NCBI GenBank assembly: GCA_963514095.1
Contig: OY741279.1
Span: 9,660,822-9,724,821 of the forward strand
Direction: 5' to 3'
DNA: 64,000 bases
Source of the DNA: Eutrigla gurnardus
Taxonomy: Eukaryota > Chordata > Actinopteri > Perciformes > Triglidae
The notes beneath the pieces are model-generated. The model did not search any database. It was given only the letters and a program-made list of their open reading frames with translations, and was not told the origin of the DNA. Below, piece by piece: positions 51,764 to 61,957 of this stretch; position 1 is the stretch's first letter, and each line of letters starts with the position of its first letter. Both the position numbers and the translations under genes were made by a program.

Positions 51764-54700
51764 GTAGGGGAATACAACGTTTCTTTATCAGCAGAGTGGG
51801 AAAAGTGTGTGTTTTGTGCTCGGAAAAAAGTTATTTTTATAGCATCAACAGGTATGAATCACTGCTTTAATGTTTTCTTTAGAATCATTAAGTGAAGTTT
51901 TATTTTTGGCCATTCTACTTGAATGGTCAGTTTTGTTTGTGCTCTCATGATTTTTGATCTGAAAGGAGAAACAATCAGAACATAAATGGACTCCATAGTC
52001 AGATTAGTGTCCCCAGTATGTTATTTTGCTTGAGTATAATGTTAAAGAATAATCTAAGAAATACTTTTTACTGTCTTTTCTGTACTGATTGGAGTTTTCC
52101 TATTGAGTTGCTGTAGGGCATTTTGCCACATAACAAGATTTAATATCTTTGACTCGCATCTGTTGCATTCTGTCGAGTCCTCACAATGCAGTTATAAACA
52201 AAACCTAATTATGTAACTGCATTGTTTTTTTTAAACTTTATACAAAACACCGCCACTGTCTCTATAGAAAGGATCAAGCTTTGCCCTGGTTTCTAATTCC
52301 AGAGATTAAGGACTTTGTCAAAGACCTTGAGAAAGGAACAATACGTAAGAACAGCAGAAGTACATGTACAGGTCGCTTCCTGGCTCAGGCTCAGAAAAGT
52401 ACTCTGTTTTTGTTTCTGCCCTTTCAAATTAAAGTTGGTGTGGTAAAGGTTAGCGGTGTAAATATGTAGTTGCCTAGTGTAACTTTTTATGATAAAAGAC
52501 ATTTATTACAGCAATTTTGACAAAATTGGCAGCTTTATTTTATGCCAAGAAAGCTATTGTATGTATTATTTCATCTGCATCCGTTTTAATATTATTATCT
52601 TCATGGCGATTTATGAGGTGATTTAACTGTTGGTGTTGTGTAGCAGGTCCAGCGTCTCATCCAGTCAGCAGTCCGTTTCCAGAGAGGATCACTGCGGCAC
52701 CAGTGACGACTCGTACAGTCTGGGGGAGTCGGGGGCCGGGGCTGGGGGGTTTGAGGTGGCCAAAGAGACACGTTTCTGTGCTGTGTGCAGTGACTATGCC
52801 TCTGGGTATCACTACGGGGTGTGGTCCTGCGAGGGCTGCAAGGCCTTCTTTAAGAGGAGCATCCAGGGTATGTAATCTGTCTAATCCTTTTGTGACCGTG
52901 TTATTCTCAATTGTCCCATTTCAAGTTTGTTTATACTTTTCTATTTTTATGCACATTTTTGTTCATTTTCCCTCCCTGTTTACATCTCATGTCTTTTATA
53001 CGACGGGGTGTTCATGTACAGCTGCCTCTTTGTGCAGATAACATCATCCGCTGTTGGTGGCTTAGTCATGTTTGTGATATGATCATCCCGCATATTGATA
53101 AGTCTTCCAATGGAAAACAGGTCATAAAAAACCAATAGTCTCCATGGCAATGACAAAGCCAAGATGCCACATTTTAATTTTTTCCATCTCAGATCCATTT
53201 AAATTGGGAATAGAGTGTTCCTGACTACTAAAGAACACAAATCTGAAACCAACACTGGAGTGAGGGGCTTGAAGTAATAGATTTTCTTCCATTTCAGGTC
53301 ACAATGACTACATGTGCCCGGCGACCAATCAGTGTACTATTGACAGGAATCGGAGGAAGAGCTGCCAGGCTTGCCGTCTTAGGAAGTGTTACGAAGTGGG
53401 CATGATGAAAGGAGGTGTGTAGAAACACCAGCAGGAAACACATTTTCAAATGTGTTTTATTTTACATACACTTGCACTTTTCTTGCAATTTGCTATCTAT
53501 TACTAGATTCAGGATATGTTATTATTGGTTATCCCTTTTGCTTAAATTGTTTAATAGGCCTGTAAAATTAAGCTTTTCTGTTTTTTATGTCACCAAATAA
53601 GCTAATTTGATTGCACTTTTCTGAACAAGTTGAATCGTCTATCAACCATGGCGTGTTGCTGAGACATTTATGAGTGTGGGTGAATGCAGATAACCTTGAA
53701 GCTAACTTTAACATGACCTTGAAGTGATTTCCTCTTAAGGAGTACAACTACTGATTAAAACATTTTTTTCGTGCCCTTTGAATCACGCAGGCATCCATTT
53801 AATCTTCGCTGCTGGGCTTGGTGGTAAAAACAGGATATGGAGTTATGTGTGAGGGGTGTCCATGGAAATGCCTGACACGTTTGTGCGTAACTGTGTGCAT
53901 GGATGTTTGTGTCTTTTCTCTCTACTTTGCGCTGAAGGTGTGCGAAAGGACCGCGGGCGTGTTTTGCGGCGTGACAAACGACGGACCGGCACCAGGGATG
54001 GAGACAAGGCCTCCAAGGACCTGGAGCACAGGACAGCGCCCCCTCAGGGCGGGAGGAAATGCAGCAGCAGCAGTGCTTGTGGCGGAGGAAAATCATCGCT
54101 GACTAGTATGCCGCCTGACCAGGTGCTTCTTCATGGAGTGTTTTTGGAGCACATTGTTGTGGTGCAAATTTGAATCTGAGAGTAATATTAAGAATCATCC
54201 CCTGGGGACATTGCACGTTCATATATTCATACCTAATGTCATGCCAATGTAGTGCTAGTGGATATATTTGTAGTTGCTTTAAATCGGTTTGAAAAACAAC
54301 AGCTTATTTATTTGGCGTTCCCCTCCACCGCTGCTTCCCCAGGTGCTCCTCCTGCTCCAGTGTGCCGAGCCGCCGATACTGTGCTCTCGTCAGAAGCTGA
54401 GCCGACCCTACACCGAGGTCACCATGATGACCCTGCTCACCAGCATGGCTGATAAGGAGCTGGTCCACATGATTGCCTGGGCCAAGAAGCTGCCAGGTAC
54501 TGCTTAGCGTGGCAAGGTAGCCACACCACAAGTAAACATTCTGTATTGTGTTTCAGCAGCGTGAACCCTCTCGTATTGACTGTTGAATGCAGTGTATTTT
54601 TATCCAGAAGCATTTTTCAAGATATATATTTCAATAAGGGTTACAACCCTAAATTTGAAAGAAAAATAACTAATCTAGAGGCTAGGATAGAGTGACAGTT

Positions 54701-55457
54701 AGCGACAATTACTTTACCTGATTTCAGATATCAGTTTTGGAGCAAAACCCTAAGACTAACTGGGATTGTTAAGACCTTCCTGAGACCACATCAAACATAC
54801 TAACAAACAAAAAATCCAACTGTCCTTTCCATACCACGTTTTAACATGTTGCAATTCACTTTTTTGAGTTGATGTGTAACAGATTGTGTGACATAGCATA
54901 GTGAATAACAACATGATGTGAGCATAGAGTTAAATAATCAGCTGTATTTTTTCATTTATTTACATATTGTACCTTTAAAAGACCTCTTTGTCCAATTATC
55001 ACCAGCCTGCTACCCTCCAATGCTGTCTGCTATCAAAAGGTACATATAATTAGAGAAATATCCCACTAAAGTATAATTATAACAATAACATGTCAACTAA
55101 AAATAAAGAATGGTAATAAATTGCCTTCATACATTTTAAGAATTAAGAAAATTAAAGTGTTGGATTGTAGAATTCCATGTGAAATAAAAGCGTCTCAGTG
55201 CAACATTTATTTCCAATATTCATTGACACAATCAGGACTTTGAGCCAAAACGTCCAGTTTATTAAAATTATTGCTCATGTTTGTAGCTTAGACATGGGAG
55301 ACCTTTATAGTGGAGGCACATGTGGGCACACACACAAATGCAGAGCCATTACAGCGAAGGTTATTACAGTCATCACCTTTGAGTGGATTGTTTGGCCAAT
55401 CCGCTGGCACCCCATAGAGCCTAAATGCAGCATAGGACACATTACCCTTTTGCACGC

Positions 55458-55506
<49 letters not shown>

Positions 55507-58500
55507 GACAAGATCCCTAAGTGAGTAAATCCTGATATCGTGGTATTACAACCATGTGCGTCACTAAAAGGCCAAAGGCACACAGTTTTAATTGCGAGGG
55601 GTCCCAAACAGGGTACAGAGGCTGACAATGAGAGTGAATTGGCTGTAATTACATATGAATTGAGACAGCTGAATGCCAGCGATAAGGCTTCCTACGAGAG
55701 CAGAGATTGCAGATGGTTTCATTTAAGTAGCCGTTCGCTGCCAGAAAACAAGGACATGCATGTTTTTATTTTTATGAGTGGGATGAAACATTTACCTCTG
55801 GAAGTTTTTAATATTCCACACCACGCCGCCGCTAACACCCACCCACATCAGTAATTAGCACTGATACAACAACCAGATTTGTGTCTGTTTGGATTTGGTC
55901 TTTATTCCCAATAACTTCTGTGATCCAGATACAACACATATTGGGTCTCATGCAGTAACACATTGCTCTTATATTTTCTCTTCATTTTCTTTTTGGATGA
56001 AAAAACATATTTTCCAGAGCAGCAGTCCGTTACAATGAAATCAAAAAGCATTTAAGCATAGTCTGTAAGCCATTTAGAGGATGAACGCATGTAATCTGTT
56101 ATCTTTCCTTGTGTTGGACAATAATGTGCGGACCGTGAGTACGAGAGGTTTTTGTCCTATCTTGGCAAGAGTGCTCTCGTCCATTTAACGAGTGGACCTA
56201 AGAGAAAAGGCACAAATAAGAAAACATTCCCAGAATTGAATAGGTACTAAAAAAATAAGAACAACTTGTGGATATGAACAAAAATAGGAGGACATTTGAG
56301 ATGTGATTTGTTCCTTTGCTCCCGTCCTGCATGAGGTTCACTGTTCAGTAGTTAGTTAGTCAAAAAGCTGGTGTTGCTAAAAACTATGAAGAAAAAATCT
56401 GTTTGTTAGAATGCACTTTGTGTGTGCTTTCTAGGTTTCCTGCAGCTGGGCCTCCATGACCAGGTGCAGCTGTTGGAGAGCTCATGGCTGGAGGTTCTGA
56501 TGATCGGGCTCATATGGAGGTCCATGCATTGCCCCGGCAAACTCATCTTCGCACAGGACCTTATACTAGACAGGTAGCCACGAATACTCGCCCGACACCC
56601 ACCTACTTTTTCCTCTCTCTGCACCTCCATTTCCTCCCTACTTCTATCCCTATTTCGCACTCTCGCAAAGGTCTTTAGAGTAATACATCAGCATTGCAGA
56701 TTTTCCATTTCACACCTTTGCAGCCATTATAGCACCCCAACACACCCACCATAGAGTGGAAGACTAATTACACGTCCCCCACGGAGAGGAGAGCAGCCTG
56801 TCTCTCACCTGAAGGATGACCTGAGAGATGTAATCAAAGATGCAAGGAATGATGGAAAAGGTAGAACGATGGAGGGGGAGATGACGGAGAAGGAGGCGGA
56901 CGAGAAATGAGGAACAGAGAGGACAAAAAATAGATAGAAATGCAGACATGGATTTCTGCTTTGGAGGCACAGCTCGTTCCCTCCATTTCCCCCCCGTTTT
57001 CAAAGCAAACAAGCTGGCCTAACCGCAGTGTCTACCTCCGACAGAAAAAGGGAGGGAGCTGGAGACAGAGATGAGGGAGACACGCAGACAGACAGAGCTT
57101 TTACCCTCTGATGGTTCAATTTGATTCAAAAGTGTATCATAGAGTATTATCTCTAAAACCCGTCCCTGTATGAGTGTCCTCACCAAATGGACATGATGAC
57201 TAAAACGCTGTGGGTCAGGGTGGACAAATTCCCTTGGCTCTGTGCCGCCCAAATCTATCTTGCACTCTAACCACTGGATATTATCCATCTTTCCCTCACT
57301 TCAACTGTGCTGACAAATGGAGCGTTCGTTATTCAGTCCATTAGCTGTTTACCTGGCTGCTCTTTAGTATAGTTTCACGGTCGCAGATGAAGTAAGGATT
57401 TTTGTTTGGTTCTCCCGATGGTGCACTGCAGCACTCTCTTTTGTGTGACTTTTCAGACATTGAAATACCGAAGAGAAATTAAGAAATGGTTCCACCGTTC
57501 CACATTTTCTTTCATTCTGCTCTCCAGGAACGAAGGCAACTGTGTCGAAGGCATGGCGGAGATTTTCGACATGCTACTGGCAACTGCGTCCCGCTTCCGC
57601 TTGCTCAAACTCAAACCTGAGGAGTTTGTCTGTCTCAAAGCGATCATCCTCTTCAACTCTGGTGAGGTGCAACACGTGTGAATGTGTGTGTGTGTGTACA
57701 GTTCTTGTCAACTTATGGCTGGCATCACTGACTGTGGACAGCAGAGACTAATAAAAACCAAAGTGCTCTGGCTTAGTTGCACCACTTTGGAGCAGGTTTT
57801 TGTTGTCGAGAGTAAATACGAACATTATCTTCAGCGAACAGAGGTGTAGCTCTGAACGCTACTCGGGCACATTAGGCCAAACAGAGTGCGGAAAGACCTG
57901 TACTCCCGATCTGCCGATACCTGTTGCCATGACAACATGAGTCAGAGTGCTGTGTTTGTGTCAGAGATTGAGATATTCTATATGGGAGACTGAGTAGACT
58001 GGAATTCCAGCAGGATGACACAACTGGCACAGCTGCTGAAGCTGGATGAACATTTGATTGCTGTGTGGGCACTCCTGTACATAATACTCTTATATGCACA
58101 TGCGAGTCATTATGACATGAAAATGGTTGTTTTTTTTTCTTCTTTTTCTTTTTAACTTGAAAAGAAAAACTCCAAAGATCGATTTAATGAAGAAAAAAAA
58201 AGGCAGTTGATGTTTAGACACTTTGTGAATGCAGTACTTTATCCTTTTCCATTTTATTTTCAATATTTATTCCAGTGAATTTCATGGGAATTAATAAAAT
58301 AGAGAGGCTGTTTTGAATGAAATAGTTTTGACTCAATTTGTCCTCTGATCAATATCATCTGATGTACAGATACAGGTACTTGTGTTTTCATCTTTATTTA
58401 TATCGCAATATCGTGATATCGTGATACGTATCGTATCGTGACCAAAGTATCGTGATACGTATGGTATCGTGACCAAAGTATCGTGATACGTAGGGTATCG

Positions 58501-59305
58501 TGACCAAAGTATCGTGATACGTATCGTATCGTGACCAAAGTATCGTGATACGTAGGGTATTGTGAGGTTCTTGCCAATACTCACCCCTAATGTCCAAATG
58601 AGGTGTATGACTCTGAATAAAGTATCTGTTTAAGAATAGAAAGGTGCTTTAGCTTGACAAGTAAAGTAAGGTTACATTTTTCCTGTCAGGTGCCTTCTCT
58701 TTCTGCACCGGCACGATGGAGCCCCTCCATGACACAGCGGCAGTGCAGAACATGCTGGACACCATCACAGACGCTCTCATACATCACATCAGCCAATCAG
58801 GTTGCTTGGTTCAGCAGCAGTCGAGGCGGCAGGCCCAGTTGCTCCTCCTGCTCTCCCACATCAGACACATGAGGTGAAAAAATCAGAATGACTATTTGGA
58901 CTATGACTTTTTTTCAGGACTTTTTCGACATATTATGACTTATTTCCAGATTTTCTTTTGACATACTATACTATGACTTTTCCATGACATTTTGTTTACT
59001 CTCCCTGCAGCAACAAAGGCATGGAGCATCTGTACAGCATGAAGTGCAAGAACAAAGTGCCTCTGTATGACCTGCTGCTTGAGATGCTGGATGCTCACCG
59101 CCTGCACCGCCCAGACCGACCTGAGCCACAGCCTTGGTCCGAGACTGATGGAGAGCCTCCCTCCACCCCCAACAATCACAGCAGCGGTGGGTCCTCTTCA
59201 GGTGGTTCCAGTTCAGGACCCCAAGTCAGCCACGAGAACCCGAGCAGAGCCCCCACAGTCCTGCAGTACGGAGGGTCTCACTCTGACTGCACCCACGTCC
59301 TATGA
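51324..59305 (+). CDS. esr1: esr1, estrogen receptor alpha (nuclear receptor NR3A1)
   Basis: This is a ligand-activated transcription factor binding oestrogen response elements. Nine coding exons: 51,324-51,763; 52,647-52,867; 53,298-53,414; 53,938-54,122; 54,343-54,496; 56,435-56,573; 57,528-57,661; 58,690-58,873; 59,011-59,305. They join in frame as 622 aa from the first in-frame ATG, or 575 aa from MYPEESRG at 51,465. The DNA-binding domain (about residues 191-256) carries the P-box CEGCKA. The ligand-binding domain (about 322-555) keeps Glu360, Arg401 and His531, matching human Glu353, Arg394 and His524 with a constant +7 offset. AF-2 helix 12 reads PLYDLLLEML (542-551). The F domain is Ser/Gly/Pro-rich. 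It resembles fish ER-alpha rather than ER-beta (MPPDQVLLLLQ, MYPEES). It is convergent with syne1. Confidence 0.98.
52647..52867 (+). CDS. esr1: esr1 exon for end of A/B domain and first zinc module
   Basis: The acceptor is tgtgtagcag (tandem TAG/CAG). It encodes ..KETRFCAVCSDYASGYHYGV.. and the P-box CEGCKAFFKRS and ends ATCCAGG|gtatgt. Confidence 0.97.
53298..53414 (+). CDS. esr1: esr1 exon for second zinc module
   Basis: It is 117 nt, as in human. It encodes HNDYMCPATNQCTIDRNRRK..CRLRKCYEVGMMKG and ends GGAG|gtgtgt. Confidence 0.97.
53938..54122 (+). CDS. esr1: esr1 hinge exon (5' half of human exon 4)
   Basis: It is 185 nt and ends PPDQ|gtgctt in phase 0. It encodes the basic hinge VRKDRGRVLRRDKRR.. 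and a Ser/Gly-rich linker. Together with the next exon (154 nt) it equals 339 nt, close to the single 336-nt human exon 4. The upstream acceptor is a rather weak gctgaag. Confidence 0.93.
54343..54496 (+). CDS. esr1: esr1 exon opening the ligand-binding domain
   Basis: The acceptor is cgctgcttccccag. It encodes VLLLLQCAEPPILCSRQ..TSMADKELVHMIAWAKKLP, including Glu360, and ends in phase 1. Confidence 0.97.
54497..56434 (+). other. esr1: esr1 intron in the ligand-binding domain
   Basis: The largest intron between esr1 coding exons (1.94 kb). It contains a (CA)n array at 55,452-55,505. No exon was seen. Confidence 0.85.
55452..55505 (+). repeat. (CA)n microsatellite in esr1 intron
   Basis: About 54 bp, starting gcacgcacacgcacacac. 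Confidence 0.95.
56435..56573 (+). CDS. esr1: esr1 ligand-binding domain exon (139 nt)
   Basis: It is the same length as human exon 5. It encodes GFLQLGLHDQVQLLESSWLE..IGLIWRSMHCPGK, with the A-ring-contacting Arg401, and ends in phase 2. Confidence 0.97.
57528..57661 (+). CDS. esr1: esr1 ligand-binding domain exon (134 nt)
   Basis: It is the same length as human exon 6. It encodes NEGNCVEGMAEIFDMLLATA..EEFVCLKAIILFNSG. Confidence 0.97.
58418..58565 (+). repeat. 31-bp tandem repeat, 4 full copies plus a partial, in esr1 intron
   Basis: The unit is atcgtgatacgtatcgtatc then gtgaccaaagt. Copies start at 58,418, 58,449, 58,480 and 58,511, with a partial from 58,542. It runs into gaggttcttgccaatactca, which looks like part of a dispersed fish repeat. 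Confidence 0.9.
58690..58873 (+). CDS. esr1: esr1 ligand-binding domain exon (184 nt)
   Basis: It is the same length as human exon 7. It encodes AFSFCTGTMEPLHDTAAVQN..RRQAQLLLLLSHIRHM. The donor AG|gtgaaa is weak. Confidence 0.97.
59011..59305 (+). CDS. esr1: esr1 last coding exon (helix 12 and F domain)
   Basis: The acceptor is ctctccctgcag. It encodes SNKGMEHLYSMKCKNKVPLY with His531, the helix 12 core LLLEML, and a Ser/Gly/Pro-rich F domain ending ..GGSHSDCTHVL. The stop TGA is at 59,303-59,305. Confidence 0.97.
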
Positions 59306-60490
59306 GACACGCAACATCTGAGGGTCGAGGACGCGTGTACAACAGAATGAGAGAGGTTGTATTTGAATTCATTTCATGAGATAATTATTTATAAATTAAG
59401 TGATTTTATAGTTGCAGCTGTTGACTTATTCTTTTGCACTGCTCCAATTCACGACAAAATGAGCGTCAATTCTGTTCATCTTTTATGCTGCCTTTCATAA
59501 TATCTGTGAATATAAGTCTCTAACAACTTTACAGTACAGCTTATTATTTACAAAATGGCAGGTGTGAAGTCATATTGTATCGCTCTGTTACCTTTGAAAA
59601 GCTAATTTTTCTTTTCATTCGCTTCAAACCAAAGTGCACTTTCTCTGGGGTTTAAGGGGCTATTGGGCTTTATGTTTACTTTCACATATTGAGGAAGATT
59701 TACTCTAAACTATGATGAAACAGGTTAAAAATTATATGTAATTTATTTTTGTTTAAATTCCAATATTGTTAAAGACTAAACATGAGGTATTGTGTTTTCT
59801 GCGTGCGCACAATTTTTAAATTAATTATATTTGTGAAGAAAATTATTCCAATGATGAAATTGTGAAATGAACAGGATATATCTGTCTAATTTTTAATAGC
59901 TAAAAACTGCACAATCAATTCCTCGAACCCTAATTACAAAACACTAATTACATAATGAAGGAAGCCAAGCTTTACTGTTGGGAAACTTCCCCTATCCACA
60001 TGTTTTTGTGTCGTAATTCTTTTCTTTACGCTTACTTGCACCAAAGTTTTTGCTGACTTTATGTGCGTGCGGCGGTAGAGAGACTGAGCTACAAATGTAT
60101 CCAAGCTGGTTTTATGCATTTGATTGATGCAGTTCAACGCTTCAAAGCTACACCTGGTTATTGTTCATCTTATTCAGTGATTACATGTTCAGTTAGGCTG
60201 GATTTACACACCTCCAAAAAATTATAATGTATGTGCAAATATCTTTCTGTTTAAATGGGCCGATGATCCGATTGTAAAGGAAATACAGGTACCTGATGTG
60301 GACATGATCAGGTGTTTCCCGTTTAATGTAATTACATAAATTATTACATCACACTGCCACCCTGGTCTCATCTTTCTGCTGCCGCCTCTAACATTTGTCT
60401 CACCTTCTGTCTGAACAGTCACAACTGAATCAAACCTGACCTGTCACTTGTTTACTGTGCATAAAAATAAAAGCATTCATGCAAAAAAAT
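59306..60490 (+). other. esr1: esr1 3'UTR
   Basis: AT-rich non-coding sequence follows the stop. The last plus-strand AATAAA is at 60,466-60,471, so the end is placed near 60,490. Earlier, weaker ends are possible. Confidence 0.6.
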
Positions 60491-60539
60491 ATTGTTCATT
60501 AACGTATTTTCATCCCAAAGTCAAGCCCAAGAATACACA

Positions 60540-61683
60540 GAGGTAAACATTTCATGTTTTATTATTTGCAAAGAGAGTATTCTTCATGAAGTTGGCATTA
60601 GCAAACTGTACATACATAAATAACCATTTTCATATTTCATAATTTTTTTTTTTTACAGATTCTGTTTTAACAGCGCAGTGATTCTGATGTCTCATCACTG
60701 CAGAATAATCACCAAAGTTATTACAAAGCTCACTATTTCATGTCGCAGCCGTCTACTAAAACACTACCAGTGATTGTTTGGCTTTCTCAAAAGGAAGGGA
60801 CTTTCAAGTGCATGCTCAAACAGAGATTTAAAAAAAGAACTGCCCGTATTCAGAGGCATTTGAACAAACATATACAAATCAGTTGAGACCTATCTTTTGT
60901 CATAATTGCCCCAGTTAATTAAATACTGAAATTAAAAACAGGAATACAAGCCTTGGCTTTTGGGAATAGAAGTCGGCCATCTTGGCTGGACGGCTTCAGT
61001 GCAGTACCTTCGACAGTGCTCATGTCAGTGCTACAGGTTCAGATTTCAGCTTAAATGTCACTTAAAAGACTTAATTTCCAAATTCAAGCCTGTTCTTCTG
61101 AAATGTGTCAAGCAGAGAGTTCAGTCGTTAGGTCTGAGTCGGTGTCTTTTGGAAAGAAACCCTTCATCAGAGACTGAATGATAAGTCTACTGTACAATTT
61201 ACAGGTATAATATCCCACACTCAAAGTGAGACTTTAGCTTAATCAATACTAACGATCTATGAACTGATTGAACGCTAAATAAATAGTAGCAGCACTGGTT
61301 ATCATGGACAAAAAGCACGGTCGACTTTGGCTCCCAACATACAGTATATAAATAGTGCTTTGTTTTCATTGACTTCTCAGGTTTCTTTAGAAACCTTAAA
61401 AATAATATACACATTTCAGTTAAAACAACATGAAATATTGAGATTGGGCAAAGAGGCTCTCCAAAGGTCCATTCTGGAAAGTATGTTTAAAGGGTGGAGG
61501 TGATTTCAAGAGCGTGGGTGTGCAATTTTACAGAGAGAAGTCTTCATATCGCCTCTGAATCACTTCATAATGCATGTTAGCTCCCCAGCAGGGGAAGAGT
61601 TTGTTGCGTTAGGGCACGGGGTGAAGAGGAAACATTCAGTGGCTACCTTGGCAACGCCGTATAGGTAGCGATTCAGCTGCTTC
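60540..61683 (-). other. syne1: syne1 3'UTR
   Basis: A minus-strand AATAAA lies at 60,558-60,563 and is followed by GT-rich sequence. This puts the syne1 end near 60,540, about 50 bp from the predicted esr1 end. No other gene is visible in this stretch. Confidence 0.6.
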
Positions 61684-61957
61684 TCATATGGGCGGAGGTC
61701 CGTTGGTGTAGCGCAGCATGGGATGGAAAGAGCGGGCAAAGTTGTTGGCGTGGTGGCAGCTGTAGTCCTCCTCGGATATGGGCACCAGGCAAGCCAGGCC
61801 AATGAGGAGCAGGAGGAGTAGCTGGACGGGAAGCGCAGCCCTGAGGACCCGCAGCAGGAAGGACTGGCCTTTTGAGGAGGAGGAGGAGGAGGTCATTGAG
61901 GAGCCACCATCCGGGAGGTCAGAATGGGAGGAAACGCAGCCAGCGGCGCCTGGTGAT
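61684..61957 (-). CDS. syne1: syne1 (nesprin-1) last coding exon with KASH domain
   Basis: Nesprin-1 is a giant spectrin-repeat protein of the outer nuclear membrane. Its C-terminal KASH peptide binds SUN proteins to link nucleus and cytoskeleton. The exon encodes a Ser-rich linker, then LLRVLRAALPVQ, the membrane helix LLLLLLIGLACLVP, and a luminal tail ISEEDYSC..NNFARSFHPMLRYTNGPPPI, nearly identical to human nesprin-1. The terminal residue is Ile where human has Leu; the PPPX end is conserved. The stop is at 61,684-61,686. The acceptor is uncertain (minus strand ccggagtag just above 61,957 is one option). All other syne1 exons lie beyond the window end. Confidence 0.93.
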
